Assembly: GCA_002305715.1 (NCBI GenBank)
Contig: DBQD01000014.1
Location: 78,314-128,214 of the forward strand
Origin: Proteiniphilum sp. UBA1403
GTDB lineage: Bacteria > Bacteroidota > Bacteroidia > Bacteroidales > Dysgonomonadaceae
Reading direction: 5' to 3'
DNA: 49,901 nucleotides
The position numbers and the translations under genes are program-made. A model generated the notes under the pieces. That model worked only from the letters and a program-made list of their open reading frames with translations, had not been told where the DNA came from and did no database searches. Of the stretch, positions 1 through 10,000 are shown piece after piece; position 1 is the stretch's first letter, and the number at the start of each line of letters is the position of its first letter.

Positions 1-48
1 CATGAGGCGGCTTTTGTTTGCTGCACCCTTCTTTTTACTGGAAAACAT
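1..48 (-). CDS. 5' end of an unrecognised leftward gene (truncated by the window edge)
   Basis: Sixteen open codons run leftward from an ATG at 48-46 to the window edge and read MFSSKKKGAANKSRLM, a basic, lysine-rich N-terminus. A GGAGGG stretch at 61-56 lies seven bases upstream of this ATG, which favours it; an in-frame ATG at 63-61 is the alternative. No stop codon is seen before the edge. Too little is visible to name a family. It would be divergent from the first susC gene, with about 640 bases between them. That it is a gene at all is inferred from the ribosome-binding-like site and the open frame only. Confidence 0.35.
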   Translation of the reverse strand, partial: MFSSKKKGAANKSRLM

Positions 49-687
49 CTTTAGACCCTCCATATATCAACTTTATGTTTTTATAAAGCAAACACAAGGG
101 TTGCATAAGGACGATGCGGCCTATGTCCCATTCTGTAGCGGTTGAGATTTCTTATTCTGGGAGACTCGTACTGTTTTTCTATTATTCTGCCGATATTATC
201 GATCGATACTCTATTATTTTCACATCTGTTATGGTATACAATATAACAGGAATAATAAGAAAATAACAACGAAAAGAATGAAAAACGCTTAAAATATAGA
301 AGAAAGATAATTTAACACACTGTATAGTAGATTATTGTTAAATAATTATAGAATATTCATGTATTGGATTATTTGTTAAATGTATAGATAATATATGGGC
401 TGCGATAAGTATCGGAATGTAAGATATAGTATCATAATAACATGAAAAAGTAATATAATCATTCTAAATAACGTTTAATTGAATAAATAATATCATGAAA
501 AACATTTTTTTTTAATAATTGATATAACTTTGTGTGCTGGATTTATCTCTATATAAATGTTAATTGGTTGGATAGAAGTAGACGTGCTTTAGAATAACTA
601 TAGAGCATTAACTAACCACGTTCCTTAAATAATATATTTTGGATTAAGTAATTTATAATGAGAGTGATTAATTAAAAAGTAGAGTTT
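49..687. other. AT-rich intergenic region ahead of the first susC locus
   Basis: About 640 bases without a convincing gene. The sequence is strongly AT-rich, especially 300-690. It contains a candidate promoter box at 525-532 and a leader of about 150 bases before the first susC gene. The leader ends with a block (670-697) repeated exactly ahead of the second susC gene. A leftward 62-codon open frame at 81-269 has no family resemblance and looks accidental. I see no hairpin with a T tract that would mark a terminator for an upstream gene. Confidence 0.6.
525..532 (+). promoter_or_regulatory. Candidate -7 box for the first susC operon
   Basis: TAACTTTG matches the Bacteroidota -7 consensus TAnnTTTG. 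No clean TTTG lies 19-21 bases upstream, where there is only a T-rich run (505-513), so the -33 element is weak. Transcription from here would give a leader of roughly 150 bases before the ATG at 688, unusually long compared with other genes in this window. Confidence 0.45.
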
Positions 688-697
688 ATGAAAAGAA
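670..697 (+). repeat. Shared susC leader/start block, copy 1
   Basis: The 28 bases 670-697 are identical to 7028-7055. The block covers 18 bases upstream of the start codon plus the first ten bases of the coding sequence. A TTATAATG stretch lies just upstream of both copies (653-660 and 7015-7022). Identity across non-coding bases suggests selection on translation initiation or a common RNA-level regulator, or descent from one duplicated leader. Which of these applies is inference. Confidence 0.85.
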
Positions 698-3600
698 AAC
701 TTATGATGTTTTTGACCCTATTCTTTATTGGAATAGGGATTGTTACTGCACAGACCCAAGTAAGGGGTACTGTGGTAGATGATTCAGGTGAGCCGGTGAT
801 TGGTGCAACCATCCAAGTCAAAGGGGCTTCACTGGGAACAGTTACCGATATTGATGGTAACTTCACCTTATCTGCTCCTGCTAATGGAACGCTTGTCATT
901 TCTTATGTTGGCTACCAGACACAAGAAGTGCCAGTTACAGCGAATCCAAGAATTGTTTTAGTTCAAGATACTGAATTACTGGAGGAAGTAGTGGTAACTG
1001 CTTTGGGTATTCAGCGTCAGAAACGAAGCCTTGGCTATTCAACAGTAAGTATTGATGCCGGGGAGTTGAATCAGGCTAAATCGTTAAGTGTAGCCACAGG
1101 TCTTCAGGGAAAAGTGGCCGGATTGAATATCGCCTCTTTGAATAGTGGAGTATTCGAAGATGTAAAGATTAACTTGCGTGGTATTCGTTCATTAACAGGT
1201 AGCAACAATCCAATGTTGCTTTTAGACGGTGTTCCTGTTGGTTTGGGTTTGCTTAACACCCTTAACCCGAACGATGTGGAAAACATCAACGTATTGAAAG
1301 GTACGTCGGCTGCAGCCATTTATGGTCCCGATGCCCGTAACGGGGTGATTGTTGTTACCACCAAAGCAGGGAGTAAAGATGCTAGTCCCGATATTACCAT
1401 CAGCAACTCTACTCAATTCAACACGGTCTCCTTCTTTCCGAAATTTCAAACATCCTTTGGCTCTGGAGGGTATGGTGAATACATTGGGTACGAAAACTGG
1501 TCGTGGGGTCCTGAATTCGATGGGTCTGAAGTGTTACTGGGAGAACAATTGCCCGATGGATCAAAGCAGATGGTGCCCTATGCGAATATTCCAAACAACC
1601 GTAAAGATTTTTTCAATACAGGCATTACCATGCAGAACGATATTTCGTATGCTGCTAAGGATTTTTATTTAAGCATTCAGGATGCGCAGATTTCCGGTGT
1701 GGTCCCTGATGATGAAAATAGGAGAACGGGAGTACGTTTGAATGCTTCAAGAACCTATAAAAATTTCAAGGTGAATTTCAACACCAATTATATTCAGTCG
1801 AATTACAATGTGTTCGACAACAATGCAATGGGTAGTTATTATGCCGCCAATAACGTGGGCTTGAACGGCGGTTTGATGAACCTTATTTTCAGTACTCCGG
1901 CTAATGTGCCGCTGACTTCCTATAAAGATTTTATTAATAACCCCTATGCACAATACAATAATTATTTCAACCGATATGGTATCAACCCCTATATTGCATT
2001 GGATACTTGGAGGCGGACCGGGAAAGATCAGAATTTAATTACCAGTTTGGATTTTTCACTTTCTCCTTTCAAATGGTTGGATGTGAATTACCGTGCAGCC
2101 CTAACTTCCCAGACTCTCGTTTCGGAAAACCGTCAGAAACGTATTCCGCTCAATTCATATGGTTCGGCAAGAGGATTGGATGCTATTCCCCAGTCGGTTG
2201 CCAACGCAACTTATGCAAGTACCCGCCTCTCGTCTGAATTCTTTGCAAACTTCCACCACGAGTTTGGTGATTTTAAGATTGAGGCAATTGCAGGTACCTA
2301 TGTACGTGAAATAAGTTCCAGAGATACCGGTGTAGATGCTAGTAATCTGGTAATCGATGGTTTGTTTAACGTCTCTGCCCGCCCGGGTGAGCTGAATGGT
2401 TATTCAACTGAATCTAAATCGCGACTCTTCTCGGTTTATGGAAATGCGGTGTTGAATTACAAGAACTTCGCCAGTATAGAGATTACCGGTCGTAATGATA
2501 AAACCTCTGTGCTTGATCCGTCTCATAACAGCTATTTTTATCCGGGTGTAAGCGGCTCATTGGTTGTTACAGATTTGATTCCTTCCATCAAGACCGATGC
2601 AATGAACTTCCTAAAGTTGCGTGCATCTTGGAATAAAACCGGTAACGCCGATATTAATCCCTATTTGTTGAGCGCAACCTTTTCTCAAGGAGATGGTTTC
2701 CCCTACAGTGGACTTCCTGGTTATTCAGCAGACAACACCTCATATGACCGTCTGTTGCAGCCTGAGTTTATCAAAAGCACGGAAGTGGGTTTTGAAGCCG
2801 GATTCCTGAACAACAGAATTTATCTGGATGCGACCTATTATGATCAAGACAATACAAACCAGATTGTAAACATTCGCGTGCCAAGATCTACCGGTTATAC
2901 CTTTGCGTATGTAAATGCAGCTTCGTTTAGAAACTATGGTCTTGAAACCCAATTGAGAATTACTCCACTCATTAAGTTAGGTGAATGGGATATCAACTTC
3001 AATGCAAACTATTCATACAACAACAGCGAAGTATTGTCAATTTACCAGGATCTGAAGGAGTTGTCTATCGGTGGATATGTCATGGCTTCAAATCAGGCAA
3101 TAGTTGGACATCCAGCTTTTGTTTTCAATGCCAAGGACTATAAGAGAGACGATAAGGGTCGCGTAATAATTGACCGACTCACCGGTTATCCTATTATGGA
3201 TGAGGTGAACAAGAGCTTTGGACGTACCCTGCCACTCCATACAATTGGGTTGAATCCAACCATTCGGTGGAAAAACCTGAATATATCGGCTCTTTTTGAA
3301 TATAAAGGAGGACACGATGCGTTTCACTTGATTGGCAATGAGATGGCCTGGACCGGTGTTTCTGAAAGAACCGGAGTGAACCATCGTGAGCGTTTTATTA
3401 TACCCAATTCTGTATACGAAGATCCTGACAACCCGGGTAAATATATTGAGAACACCAACATTACGATTACCGACGTAAATGATTTCTTTACGGGCGACAT
3501 GTATCGTGGAGTAGCTACGAACTTTATAACCAGTGCTGCCACTTGGAGATTTAGAGAGTTGTCTATAACATACGATCTTCCTAAATCGCTATTTGCCAGT

Positions 3601-3798
3601 CAGAGTGTTGTGGAAGGCATTACTGTTGGCCTTACCGGCAGAAACCTTGTACTCTGGTTACCGAAAACAAATGTGTACAGCGACCCCGACTTTAGAGGAA
3701 ACAATGATTTCTTGACGGGTAATATTTCCGGTATATCCAATGCAACAGTCAATCCTCCCGTTCGTACTATCGGAGGAACAGTTTCTGTAAGATTCTAA
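688..3798 (+). CDS. SusC/RagA-family TonB-dependent outer-membrane receptor
   Basis: A 1036-residue protein of the SusC family, which forms a 22-strand outer-membrane barrel that imports ligands bound by its SusD partner, using TonB energy. A signal peptide ends near Ala21-Gln22. A carboxypeptidase-regulatory-like domain (about residues 25-105, VRGTVVDDSGEPVIGATI) comes next, then the TonB-box region ELLEEVVVTALG, the plug (about 115-235) and the barrel, ending in the aromatic residue typical of BAM substrates (VSVRF). There is no STN domain, so direct signalling to an anti-sigma factor is not expected. The ALGIQRQKRSLGY segment after the TonB box is the form usually paired with SusD-like_2 partners, consistent with the next gene 22 bases downstream. 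The substrate is unknown; peptides or glycans are both possible. Confidence 0.95.
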   Translation: MKRKLMMFLTLFFIGIGIVTAQTQVRGTVVDDSGEPVIGATIQVKGASLGTVTDIDGNFTLSAPANGTLVISYVGYQTQEVPVTANPRIVLVQDTELLEEVVVTALGIQRQKRSLGYSTVSIDAGELNQAKSLSVATGLQGKVAGLNIASLNSGVFEDVKINLRGIRSLTGSNNPMLLLDGVPVGLGLLNTLNPNDVENINVLKGTSAAAIYGPDARNGVIVVTTKAGSKDASPDITISNSTQFNTVSFFPKFQTSFGSGGYGEYIGYENWSWGPEFDGSEVLLGEQLPDGSKQMVPYANIPNNRKDFFNTGITMQNDISYAAKDFYLSIQDAQISGVVPDDENRRTGVRLNASRTYKNFKVNFNTNYIQSNYNVFDNNAMGSYYAANNVGLNGGLMNLIFSTPANVPLTSYKDFINNPYAQYNNYFNRYGINPYIALDTWRRTGKDQNLITSLDFSLSPFKWLDVNYRAALTSQTLVSENRQKRIPLNSYGSARGLDAIPQSVANATYASTRLSSEFFANFHHEFGDFKIEAIAGTYVREISSRDTGVDASNLVIDGLFNVSARPGELNGYSTESKSRLFSVYGNAVLNYKNFASIEITGRNDKTSVLDPSHNSYFYPGVSGSLVVTDLIPSIKTDAMNFLKLRASWNKTGNADINPYLLSATFSQGDGFPYSGLPGYSADNTSYDRLLQPEFIKSTEVGFEAGFLNNRIYLDATYYDQDNTNQIVNIRVPRSTGYTFAYVNAASFRNYGLETQLRITPLIKLGEWDINFNANYSYNNSEVLSIYQDLKELSIGGYVMASNQAIVGHPAFVFNAKDYKRDDKGRVIIDRLTGYPIMDEVNKSFGRTLPLHTIGLNPTIRWKNLNISALFEYKGGHDAFHLIGNEMAWTGVSERTGVNHRERFIIPNSVYEDPDNPGKYIENTNITITDVNDFFTGDMYRGVATNFITSAATWRFRELSITYDLPKSLFASQSVVEGITVGLTGRNLVLWLPKTNVYSDPDFRGNNDFLTGNISGISNATVNPPVRTIGGTVSVRF

Positions 3799-3820
3799 TA
3801 AATCTTTAATTTAAACGAAT

Positions 3821-5341
3821 ATGAAAAAAATAGTATCTATCATATTACTTTCGATATTAATATTTACTGGCTGTAAGGATGAATTCTTTGATATAAACGA
3901 CAGTCCGAACAAAGCCATTGAAGACAATATGACCCCCAGCCTGGTATTACCCCGTGCATTGCATAGAATGGCTGCTTTTTCTGCTACTAATTATGATGTA
4001 TATCATCGTTGGTTAGGTTACTGGTCTCGTTCCGGCACATACGGGCCTAACACCGATGAGGAGGGCTATAACCTTACATCGTCATTCCAACGCTCTTCGT
4101 GGCTCGACATGTATGATATTTTGAAAGATGTGGATGTGATTGAAAATAATGCACAAGCTAGAGAAGAGACCGCTTACATTGCGATTGCCAAAATATTGAA
4201 GTCGGTCGGCTTCATGCATTTGGTCGATCAATATAACAATGTACCATACTCCAAAGCATTCGATTTGGCGAACAACCTTCTCACACCCTACGACAAAGGC
4301 GAAGACGTTTACGCCGATTTAATCGTTCAGCTCGATTCGGCTGACATGTTGCTCAGGAGTGCGGTTGTTGCGAACAATCTTGACTTGACAACTGCCGATA
4401 TCATGTTTAAAGGTAACCTCTCTATGTGGCGTAAATTGGGAAATTCACAACGTTTGCGTTTGATTATCCATCAGTCCGAAAAATTGGGCACTTCCGGTAT
4501 GAAGACCGAAATTGATAAAATTGTGGCAAACGGCGGAGGCTTCTTGGGTGTTGGTGAGACTGCAGAAGTGCAACCCAAATATGGGAAAGATGTGGGTAAA
4601 CAAAACCCATTTTGGAATTCCTTCAAAATTAATGATGCCGGAGGTTTGGACAACTTTAACAGGGCCAACAATTACTTCCTCCATTTATTGATGGACAATA
4701 ATGATATCCGCTACAAGTACTTCTACTCAGAAGCTTCGTCTCCAACAAATGGGGAAAACTACTATGGTTTCGATTATGGATATGCCGGTGACGACAAAAG
4801 CGCTGCTCAATCGTCTGACGTAGCCGGTACTGGTCCTGGAGCATACAATCCTGAGAGAGGATTGGGTATTGGTAAAGGCCCGGATATGGCACAATGGTTT
4901 TTCACCTCATTTGAAAGCTTATTCTTACAAGCAGAAGCTATTCAACGGGGAGCTCTCTCCGGAGATGCAAAAACAACTTACGAGACAGCTGTGAAAGAGT
5001 CGTTTAGCTGGTTAAAGGTAATTGATGTTGACCAAGAGGTGGCGACTTATCTTTCCAGACCATTTGCAAACTGGAATTCAGAGGGCAACACCGATAAACT
5101 TAAGTTGATATTGACACAGAAGTACATCTCTATGTGTGGTATCAATGGTTTGGAAACTTGGACGGATTATCGTCGTACAGGAATTCCAAACGTTCCCTTG
5201 TCGGTTTCTGATTCAAGAGGATCAAAAGTGATACCCTTACGCTTGATATACCCACAAGAAGAGTATCAGTATAATGCTGCAAATGCAACAGCTGAGGGAA
5301 CTATCGACCCACAGACATCCAAAATATTTTGGGATAATTAA
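3821..5341 (+). CDS. SusD/RagB-type ligand-binding surface lipoprotein (SusD-like_2 group)
   Basis: A 506-residue lipoprotein that would form the lid over the upstream SusC barrel and capture ligand at the cell surface. The lipobox gives Cys18, followed directly by Lys-Asp-Glu, which resembles the Bacteroidota surface-export signal. The early segment DINDSPNKAIEDNMTPSLVL and the later PEEYQYN-type ending (PQEEYQYNAANA) are characteristic of the SusD-like_2 subfamily rather than classical SusD. The alpha-helical TPR-like scaffold occupies most of the chain. It lies 22 bases after susC and 26 before the third gene, in one transcription unit. The ligand cannot be deduced from sequence. Confidence 0.93.
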   Translation: MKKIVSIILLSILIFTGCKDEFFDINDSPNKAIEDNMTPSLVLPRALHRMAAFSATNYDVYHRWLGYWSRSGTYGPNTDEEGYNLTSSFQRSSWLDMYDILKDVDVIENNAQAREETAYIAIAKILKSVGFMHLVDQYNNVPYSKAFDLANNLLTPYDKGEDVYADLIVQLDSADMLLRSAVVANNLDLTTADIMFKGNLSMWRKLGNSQRLRLIIHQSEKLGTSGMKTEIDKIVANGGGFLGVGETAEVQPKYGKDVGKQNPFWNSFKINDAGGLDNFNRANNYFLHLLMDNNDIRYKYFYSEASSPTNGENYYGFDYGYAGDDKSAAQSSDVAGTGPGAYNPERGLGIGKGPDMAQWFFTSFESLFLQAEAIQRGALSGDAKTTYETAVKESFSWLKVIDVDQEVATYLSRPFANWNSEGNTDKLKLILTQKYISMCGINGLETWTDYRRTGIPNVPLSVSDSRGSKVIPLRLIYPQEEYQYNAANATAEGTIDPQTSKIFWDN

Positions 5342-5367
5342 TTGGAATACACTTAAACTGTAAATTT

Positions 5368-6396
5368 ATGAAAATGAATAAAATATATACATTGATCCTA
5401 ACCATTATTGCATTTGGCATGGGGATGACCTCCTGTTTGAATGATTCCATGATTGAGGATCAGAAATATGGATTGATCAACCTGGATGTGAACAAAATTA
5501 TTGAACTCCCTGCAGGAGGAACACATACTGTCGCAATTACTTCACTCGATCAGGGCAAGAGAGACTATATGCGTGAGCTTCGACTTGCCGCAGACAAACC
5601 GGCGCAGGAGGATATTGTTGTAACGTTGGAGCTTGTAACGGATAGGGCTACTGTGATCAAGCAAATAAGAGAACTTTTATCTGACAAATATTCGGAAGAA
5701 AAATTGCCGGATGAAGAGGTACAGATCTTTTCAGCATCTGGAATTACAATCCCTGCTACTGTTACAATTCCAAAAGGTGAGCGTTCGGTTACTTTCCCCG
5801 TTAATATTGATACACATTTATTGGAGCCTACGGCTCAGTTTGTGCTTGTCAGAATAAAAAGTGTTGACAAATCGGGCTATATAATTAGTGGTAATTTCGG
5901 TCAACTCTTGTACGAGTTGAAATTAAAACATCAGTACGAGGGACGCTATGTGATGACCGGAACAATGGAGCATTTAATTGCCGGTGATTTCTACCATGTA
6001 ACCTATCAGTGGGGTTTGCAATATCCGGGTGAAGATTTCACAGTGCAATTACAGACTTACGATGGACAATCGATCGTGATGTTCGATGAGATTGTCTTCG
6101 GAGACTACATTTATCCAATGTCTACTGCTACCTCTTTTAGTGGATGGGGTTCTTTTGCACCAATTTTCAAGTTCGATAATGATGGTAATGTAATTGAGGT
6201 AACCAATTATTATGGTCAGCCTGCAGGCAATACCCGAAGTGCGCTGCTTGATCCTTCTGGTGTGAACAAGTATGATCCGGCAACGAAATCATTCCAAGTC
6301 TCCTATTGGATGGTTCAGCCCAATGCTGTAGCTGCTGCTCCATATTACAGAACTCATATGGTTGAAACCTATACATTCTTGGAAGATTTAGATTGA
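5368..6396 (+). CDS. Surface lipoprotein with DUF1735-like domain, third gene of the first Sus-like locus
   Basis: A 342-residue lipoprotein with its acylated cysteine at position 23 (GMTSC). Residues about 35-185 look like the beta-sandwich DUF1735 domain, with a typical segment of the form ITIPATVTIPKGERSVTFPV. The C-terminal half starting near YEGRYVMTG resembles the lipocalin-like or DUF4361-like part found in the same proteins. Such lipoproteins occupy the third position in many SusCD loci and are thought to assist ligand capture, but no enzymatic function is known. It is the last gene of the unit: a strong terminator begins 25 bases after the stop codon. Domain naming is by resemblance only. 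Confidence 0.8.
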   Translation: MKMNKIYTLILTIIAFGMGMTSCLNDSMIEDQKYGLINLDVNKIIELPAGGTHTVAITSLDQGKRDYMRELRLAADKPAQEDIVVTLELVTDRATVIKQIRELLSDKYSEEKLPDEEVQIFSASGITIPATVTIPKGERSVTFPVNIDTHLLEPTAQFVLVRIKSVDKSGYIISGNFGQLLYELKLKHQYEGRYVMTGTMEHLIAGDFYHVTYQWGLQYPGEDFTVQLQTYDGQSIVMFDEIVFGDYIYPMSTATSFSGWGSFAPIFKFDNDGNVIEVTNYYGQPAGNTRSALLDPSGVNKYDPATKSFQVSYWMVQPNAVAAAPYYRTHMVETYTFLEDLD

Positions 6397-6421
6397 TGGA
6401 AAAACTCCACATTTAGTGAAG

Positions 6422-6446
6422 GGGATGGATTTTTCCATCCCTTTTT
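6422..6446 (+). terminator. Rho-independent terminator of the first Sus-like locus
   Basis: A perfect 8-bp stem GGGATGGA/TCCATCCC (6422-6429 and 6434-6441) with a TTTT loop is followed by five T residues. It sits 25 bases after the lipoprotein stop codon and separates the two Sus-like loci transcriptionally. Confidence 0.93.
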
Positions 6447-6763
6447 CTTTGTGTAATTCTAACTCTTTTTAGAATATTTTGATGTGCTAAAAGATTGTTA
6501 AGGAGCTCGCGAAATGTTTAACGTGAGATAATATTTATATTTTTATACAGTCCGTTTTGAAATTGGTCTTCGAAAAACGAATTATCCTTTATTGTGAGCT
6601 GCTCATGATAAAGAACAATTAAATTTCTACAAAAAATAATGGTTTGAAAGAAAACTATTCGCTTTAATTGAATGTTTAGAAATCATAATGGGTTATTGAT
6701 TGATTGTCTAAAGATTTTTTTTATGGAGTATCATTTTTGACTATTAGTACGATTTCTGTTCTT

Positions 6764-6798
6764 AAAAACGTCACTTTTGAACTTAAGTGCGTTTTTTT
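6764..6798. terminator. Hairpin with T tract upstream of the second susC promoter
   Basis: AAAAACG (6764-6770) pairs with CGTTTTT (6790-6796), and CACTT (6772-6776) pairs with AAGTG (6785-6789), with one bulged T and an 8-base loop. T residues continue to 6798. The A-rich 5' arm means it could act in either direction. It lies upstream of the promoter at 6852, so it may insulate the second locus from read-through; this role is inferred. Confidence 0.5.
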
Positions 6799-6851
6799 AT
6801 AAAAAAAAGTAACACTTTTATGCATTACTTCTTTTTTTTCAAAAAATAGCG

Positions 6852-6859
6852 TATATTTG
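6852..6859 (+). promoter_or_regulatory. Candidate -7 box for the second susC operon
   Basis: TATATTTG is an exact match to TAnnTTTG. The expected -33 position is occupied by T-rich sequence without a clear TTTG. Transcription from here would give a leader of about 180 bases, comparable to the long leader of the first locus. Confidence 0.5.
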
Positions 6860-7027
6860 CACTTCAAGCCAGTATCCTTATCTGTGAAATTGAAGCGTAG
6901 CTGTAAAAGAAAGATTACAACTGTCGAAACAATTGTCAAAATTACTTGAGATTGAGCCATTTTTCGACCTCGTCTATTTCCCACGATTTTAATGATAGGA
7001 TAAAAAAAGAACTATTATAATGTGTAC

Positions 7028-7055
7028 AATTAAAAAGTAGAGTTTATGAAAAGAA
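7028..7055 (+). repeat. Shared susC leader/start block, copy 2
   Basis: Identical over 28 bases to 670-697, including 18 non-coding bases before the ATG at 7046. Identity drops after the tenth coding base, while the encoded signal peptides remain nearly the same. Confidence 0.85.
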
Positions 7056-10000
7056 GACTAATGATGTTTTTATCCCTTTTCTTTTTGGGAATAGGGATAA
7101 TATTTGCTCAGACACAAGTACGGGGTACCGTAGTGGATGAGAATGGAGAACCTGCAATAGGGGCAACTATTCAAGTAAAAGGCACCTCACAGGGTACAGT
7201 TTCCGATTATGATGGGAAATTTACCTTAACGGCTCCTTCCAGTGGTACTCTTGTAATCTCATATGTAGGATATAGAACACAAGAAATCCCGGTCAGTGCA
7301 AATATAAATGTAGAACTGAGACCCGATACGGAGTTATTGGACGAAGTGTTGGTTGTTGCTTTTGGTACGGCCAAAAAATCAGCATTTACCGGTTCTGCAA
7401 AGGTGGTAAGCTCAGAACAATTGAGTAAATCGCAAGTAACAAGTGTGACAAATGCTTTGGCCGGTGCTGTTCCCGGTTTGCAGATGACTTCAAACAGTGG
7501 TGCTCCCGGTGCTACTGGATCTATTAAGATTCGTGGTTTCAGCTCATTGAACGCAGGAAACGATCCGTTGATTATTGTGGATGGTGCTCCTTATAGCGGT
7601 GACTTGAGCAATCTGAACCCGAACGACGTGGAAACAATGACCGTATTGAAAGATGCTGCATCGAATGCATTGTATGGTGCACGTGGTGCGAATGGTGTGA
7701 TTATGATCACTACGAAGCAAGCTGCTCGTAAAAGTGGAGATGCTACAATTACATTTGATGCTAAATATGGTACAAATACACAAGCATTGCAGCAGTACGA
7801 TGTAATCACAAATCCTGCACAGTATTATGAAATGCATTACGGTGCACTTTCAAGATACCACATGAATCAAGGTTTAAGTGCAGAGGAAAGTTGGATTAAA
7901 GCAAATGCAAACTTGTTTGGTGATCAAGGAAACGGAGGTTTGGGATACAATGTGTATTCTTATCCAGAAGGTCAGATGTTGATCGGATTGAATGGTAAAT
8001 TGAATCCAGAAGCAACATTGGGTCGTGTTGAAACATACAATGGTAAAGATTATTTACTTTTACCAGATAACTGGAGAAATGCAGGTACTCGTACTGGTAT
8101 TCGCCAAGAATACAATTTATCAATTAGCGGAAGTGATGCAAAATCTTCATTCTATGCTTCATTGGGTTACTTAAACAATGAAGGTATCACAAAGGCTTCT
8201 GACTTGGAGCGTATTACAACTCGTTTGAGAGCTGACTATCAAGCAAAATCATGGTTGAAAGTTGGTGGAAATATTTCATATGCGAAATTCGACGGAAATT
8301 CACTTAGCAACAACGGTTCAAGTACATCATCGGGTAACATTTGGGCATTTACGTCTCAAATGCCTCCAATTTATCCTGCTTATCTCCGTAATCCTGACGG
8401 AAGTATCATGGTTGATAACGACGGTTTTGAGATGATGGACTATGGTAACGGTATGAACGCCGGTCATTCTCGTCCTTTCATTTCTGATGCGAACCCCATT
8501 ATGGACAGCTTCCTCAATACAAATAATTACGAAGGAAATGCATTTTCAAGTACTGGATTTGCAAACATTACTTTCATGCCTGGATTGACATTGACCATTA
8601 ATGCAAATCAGAATTTGGATGAAACACGTAGAACAAATGTTTACAATCCTTACTATGGTCAGTTCGATACAACAGGTGGTACCGTTTCAAAAAGCCACGG
8701 TCGTTCATTTGATGTGAACTTGCAACAATTGTTGAATTATAACACCAGCTTCGGACTTCATAATATTGAAGCGTTGGTTGGTCATGAATACTTCAACAGC
8801 ACTTATGCATATCTCTATGGCGATAAATCGAAAATGTTCTCACAGAGCAATAAGGAATTAGGTGGTGCAATCATCGACGGACAAAGCGCCTACTCATATA
8901 AGACTCGCTATAATAGTGAAGGTTATTTCACTCGTTTGCAATATAACTACGACAACCGTATTTTTGCTTCAGCATCGTATCGTAGAGACGCCTCTTCTCG
9001 CTTCCACCCAGATTATCGTTGGGGTAACTTCTGGTCTGTAGGTAGTGCATGGCTTCTCAACCATGAAGAATGGTTTGATGTTGATTGGATTCAAGAATTC
9101 AAATTGAAAGCATCGTATGGTGTGCAAGGTAACGACAACATTGGTTCTTATCGTTATACGGATGTGTTCAATATCACAAACTCAGCTGGTAATATCGGTA
9201 CGGCTTTTGAATCGAAAGGTACAAGAGATATTACATGGGAAACAAATGGAAACTTCAACGTTGGTACTGAATTCTCCTTCTTGAATCGTTTCTCTGGTAG
9301 TTTAGAGTACTATCACAGAAAGACCACCGATATGTTGTTCTCATTCTCTGTAGCTCCATCTTTGGGTTACTCAAGTTACTATGATAATATCGGAGACATG
9401 TATAACACAGGGCTCGAATTAGAATTAGGGGCAAATATCATTAATCAACGTAATGTTAAATGGGATGTGAATGTAAACTTCTCTACGTTGAAGAATGAGA
9501 TCACCCTGTTGCACGAAGACAAAAAGACGGCTTCTGAATATACTGCTTCTGGAGAAGAATATAAAGGATATACCAGTGGTAACTTCTTCATTGCTGAAGG
9601 TCTTTCAATGTATACATGGAGAATCAAAGAGTTTGCAGGTGTTGATGAAGATGGTCAATCGTTGTGGTATAAGAACACAAAGGATGATGATGGTAATATC
9701 ACAGGCCGCGAAACAACAAAAACTTATGCAGATGCTTCATATTATATCACGGAAGAGTCAACCATTCCTAAGTTCTTTGGTGGATTCGGTACTACTGTAC
9801 AGGCTTATGGTTTTGATTTCAACATCAACTTCTCATATCAGATTGGTGGTAAACAATATGATGGAACATATGCTTCCTTTATGTCATCGCCAACAGCTTC
9901 CAATACTGGTTACAACTTCCATGCTGACTTGTTGAACTCATGGACTCCAGAAAACCAAACAAGTGCAATTCCTCGCTTTGTATTTGGTGACACGTACAGT

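Larger units (their letters stand above)
6447..7045. other. Hairpin-rich intergenic region between the two Sus-like loci
   Basis: About 600 bases without a credible gene. It holds an 11-base dyad (TGAGC-T-GCTCA, 6595-6605), a long hairpin with a T-rich tail at 6764-6798, a second short hairpin just after it (AAAAGT-aac-ACTTTT), a good -7 box at 6852-6859, and a leader of about 180 bases ending in the block shared with the first susC gene. A leftward 87-codon open frame at 6721-6984 overlaps these signals and is probably accidental. Confidence 0.6.

Noticed and set aside
81..269. Leftward 62-codon open frame near the left edge
   Set aside because: No family resemblance, no ribosome-binding-like site, and it lies in AT-rich spacer.
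688..3798. STN/anti-sigma signalling receptor
   Set aside because: Neither SusC has an STN domain, and no ECF sigma or FecR-type anti-sigma gene is present in the window.
6721..6984. Leftward 87-codon open frame between the two Sus-like loci
   Set aside because: It overlaps a terminator-like hairpin and the second susC promoter region, and its composition follows A/T tracts rather than a protein family.
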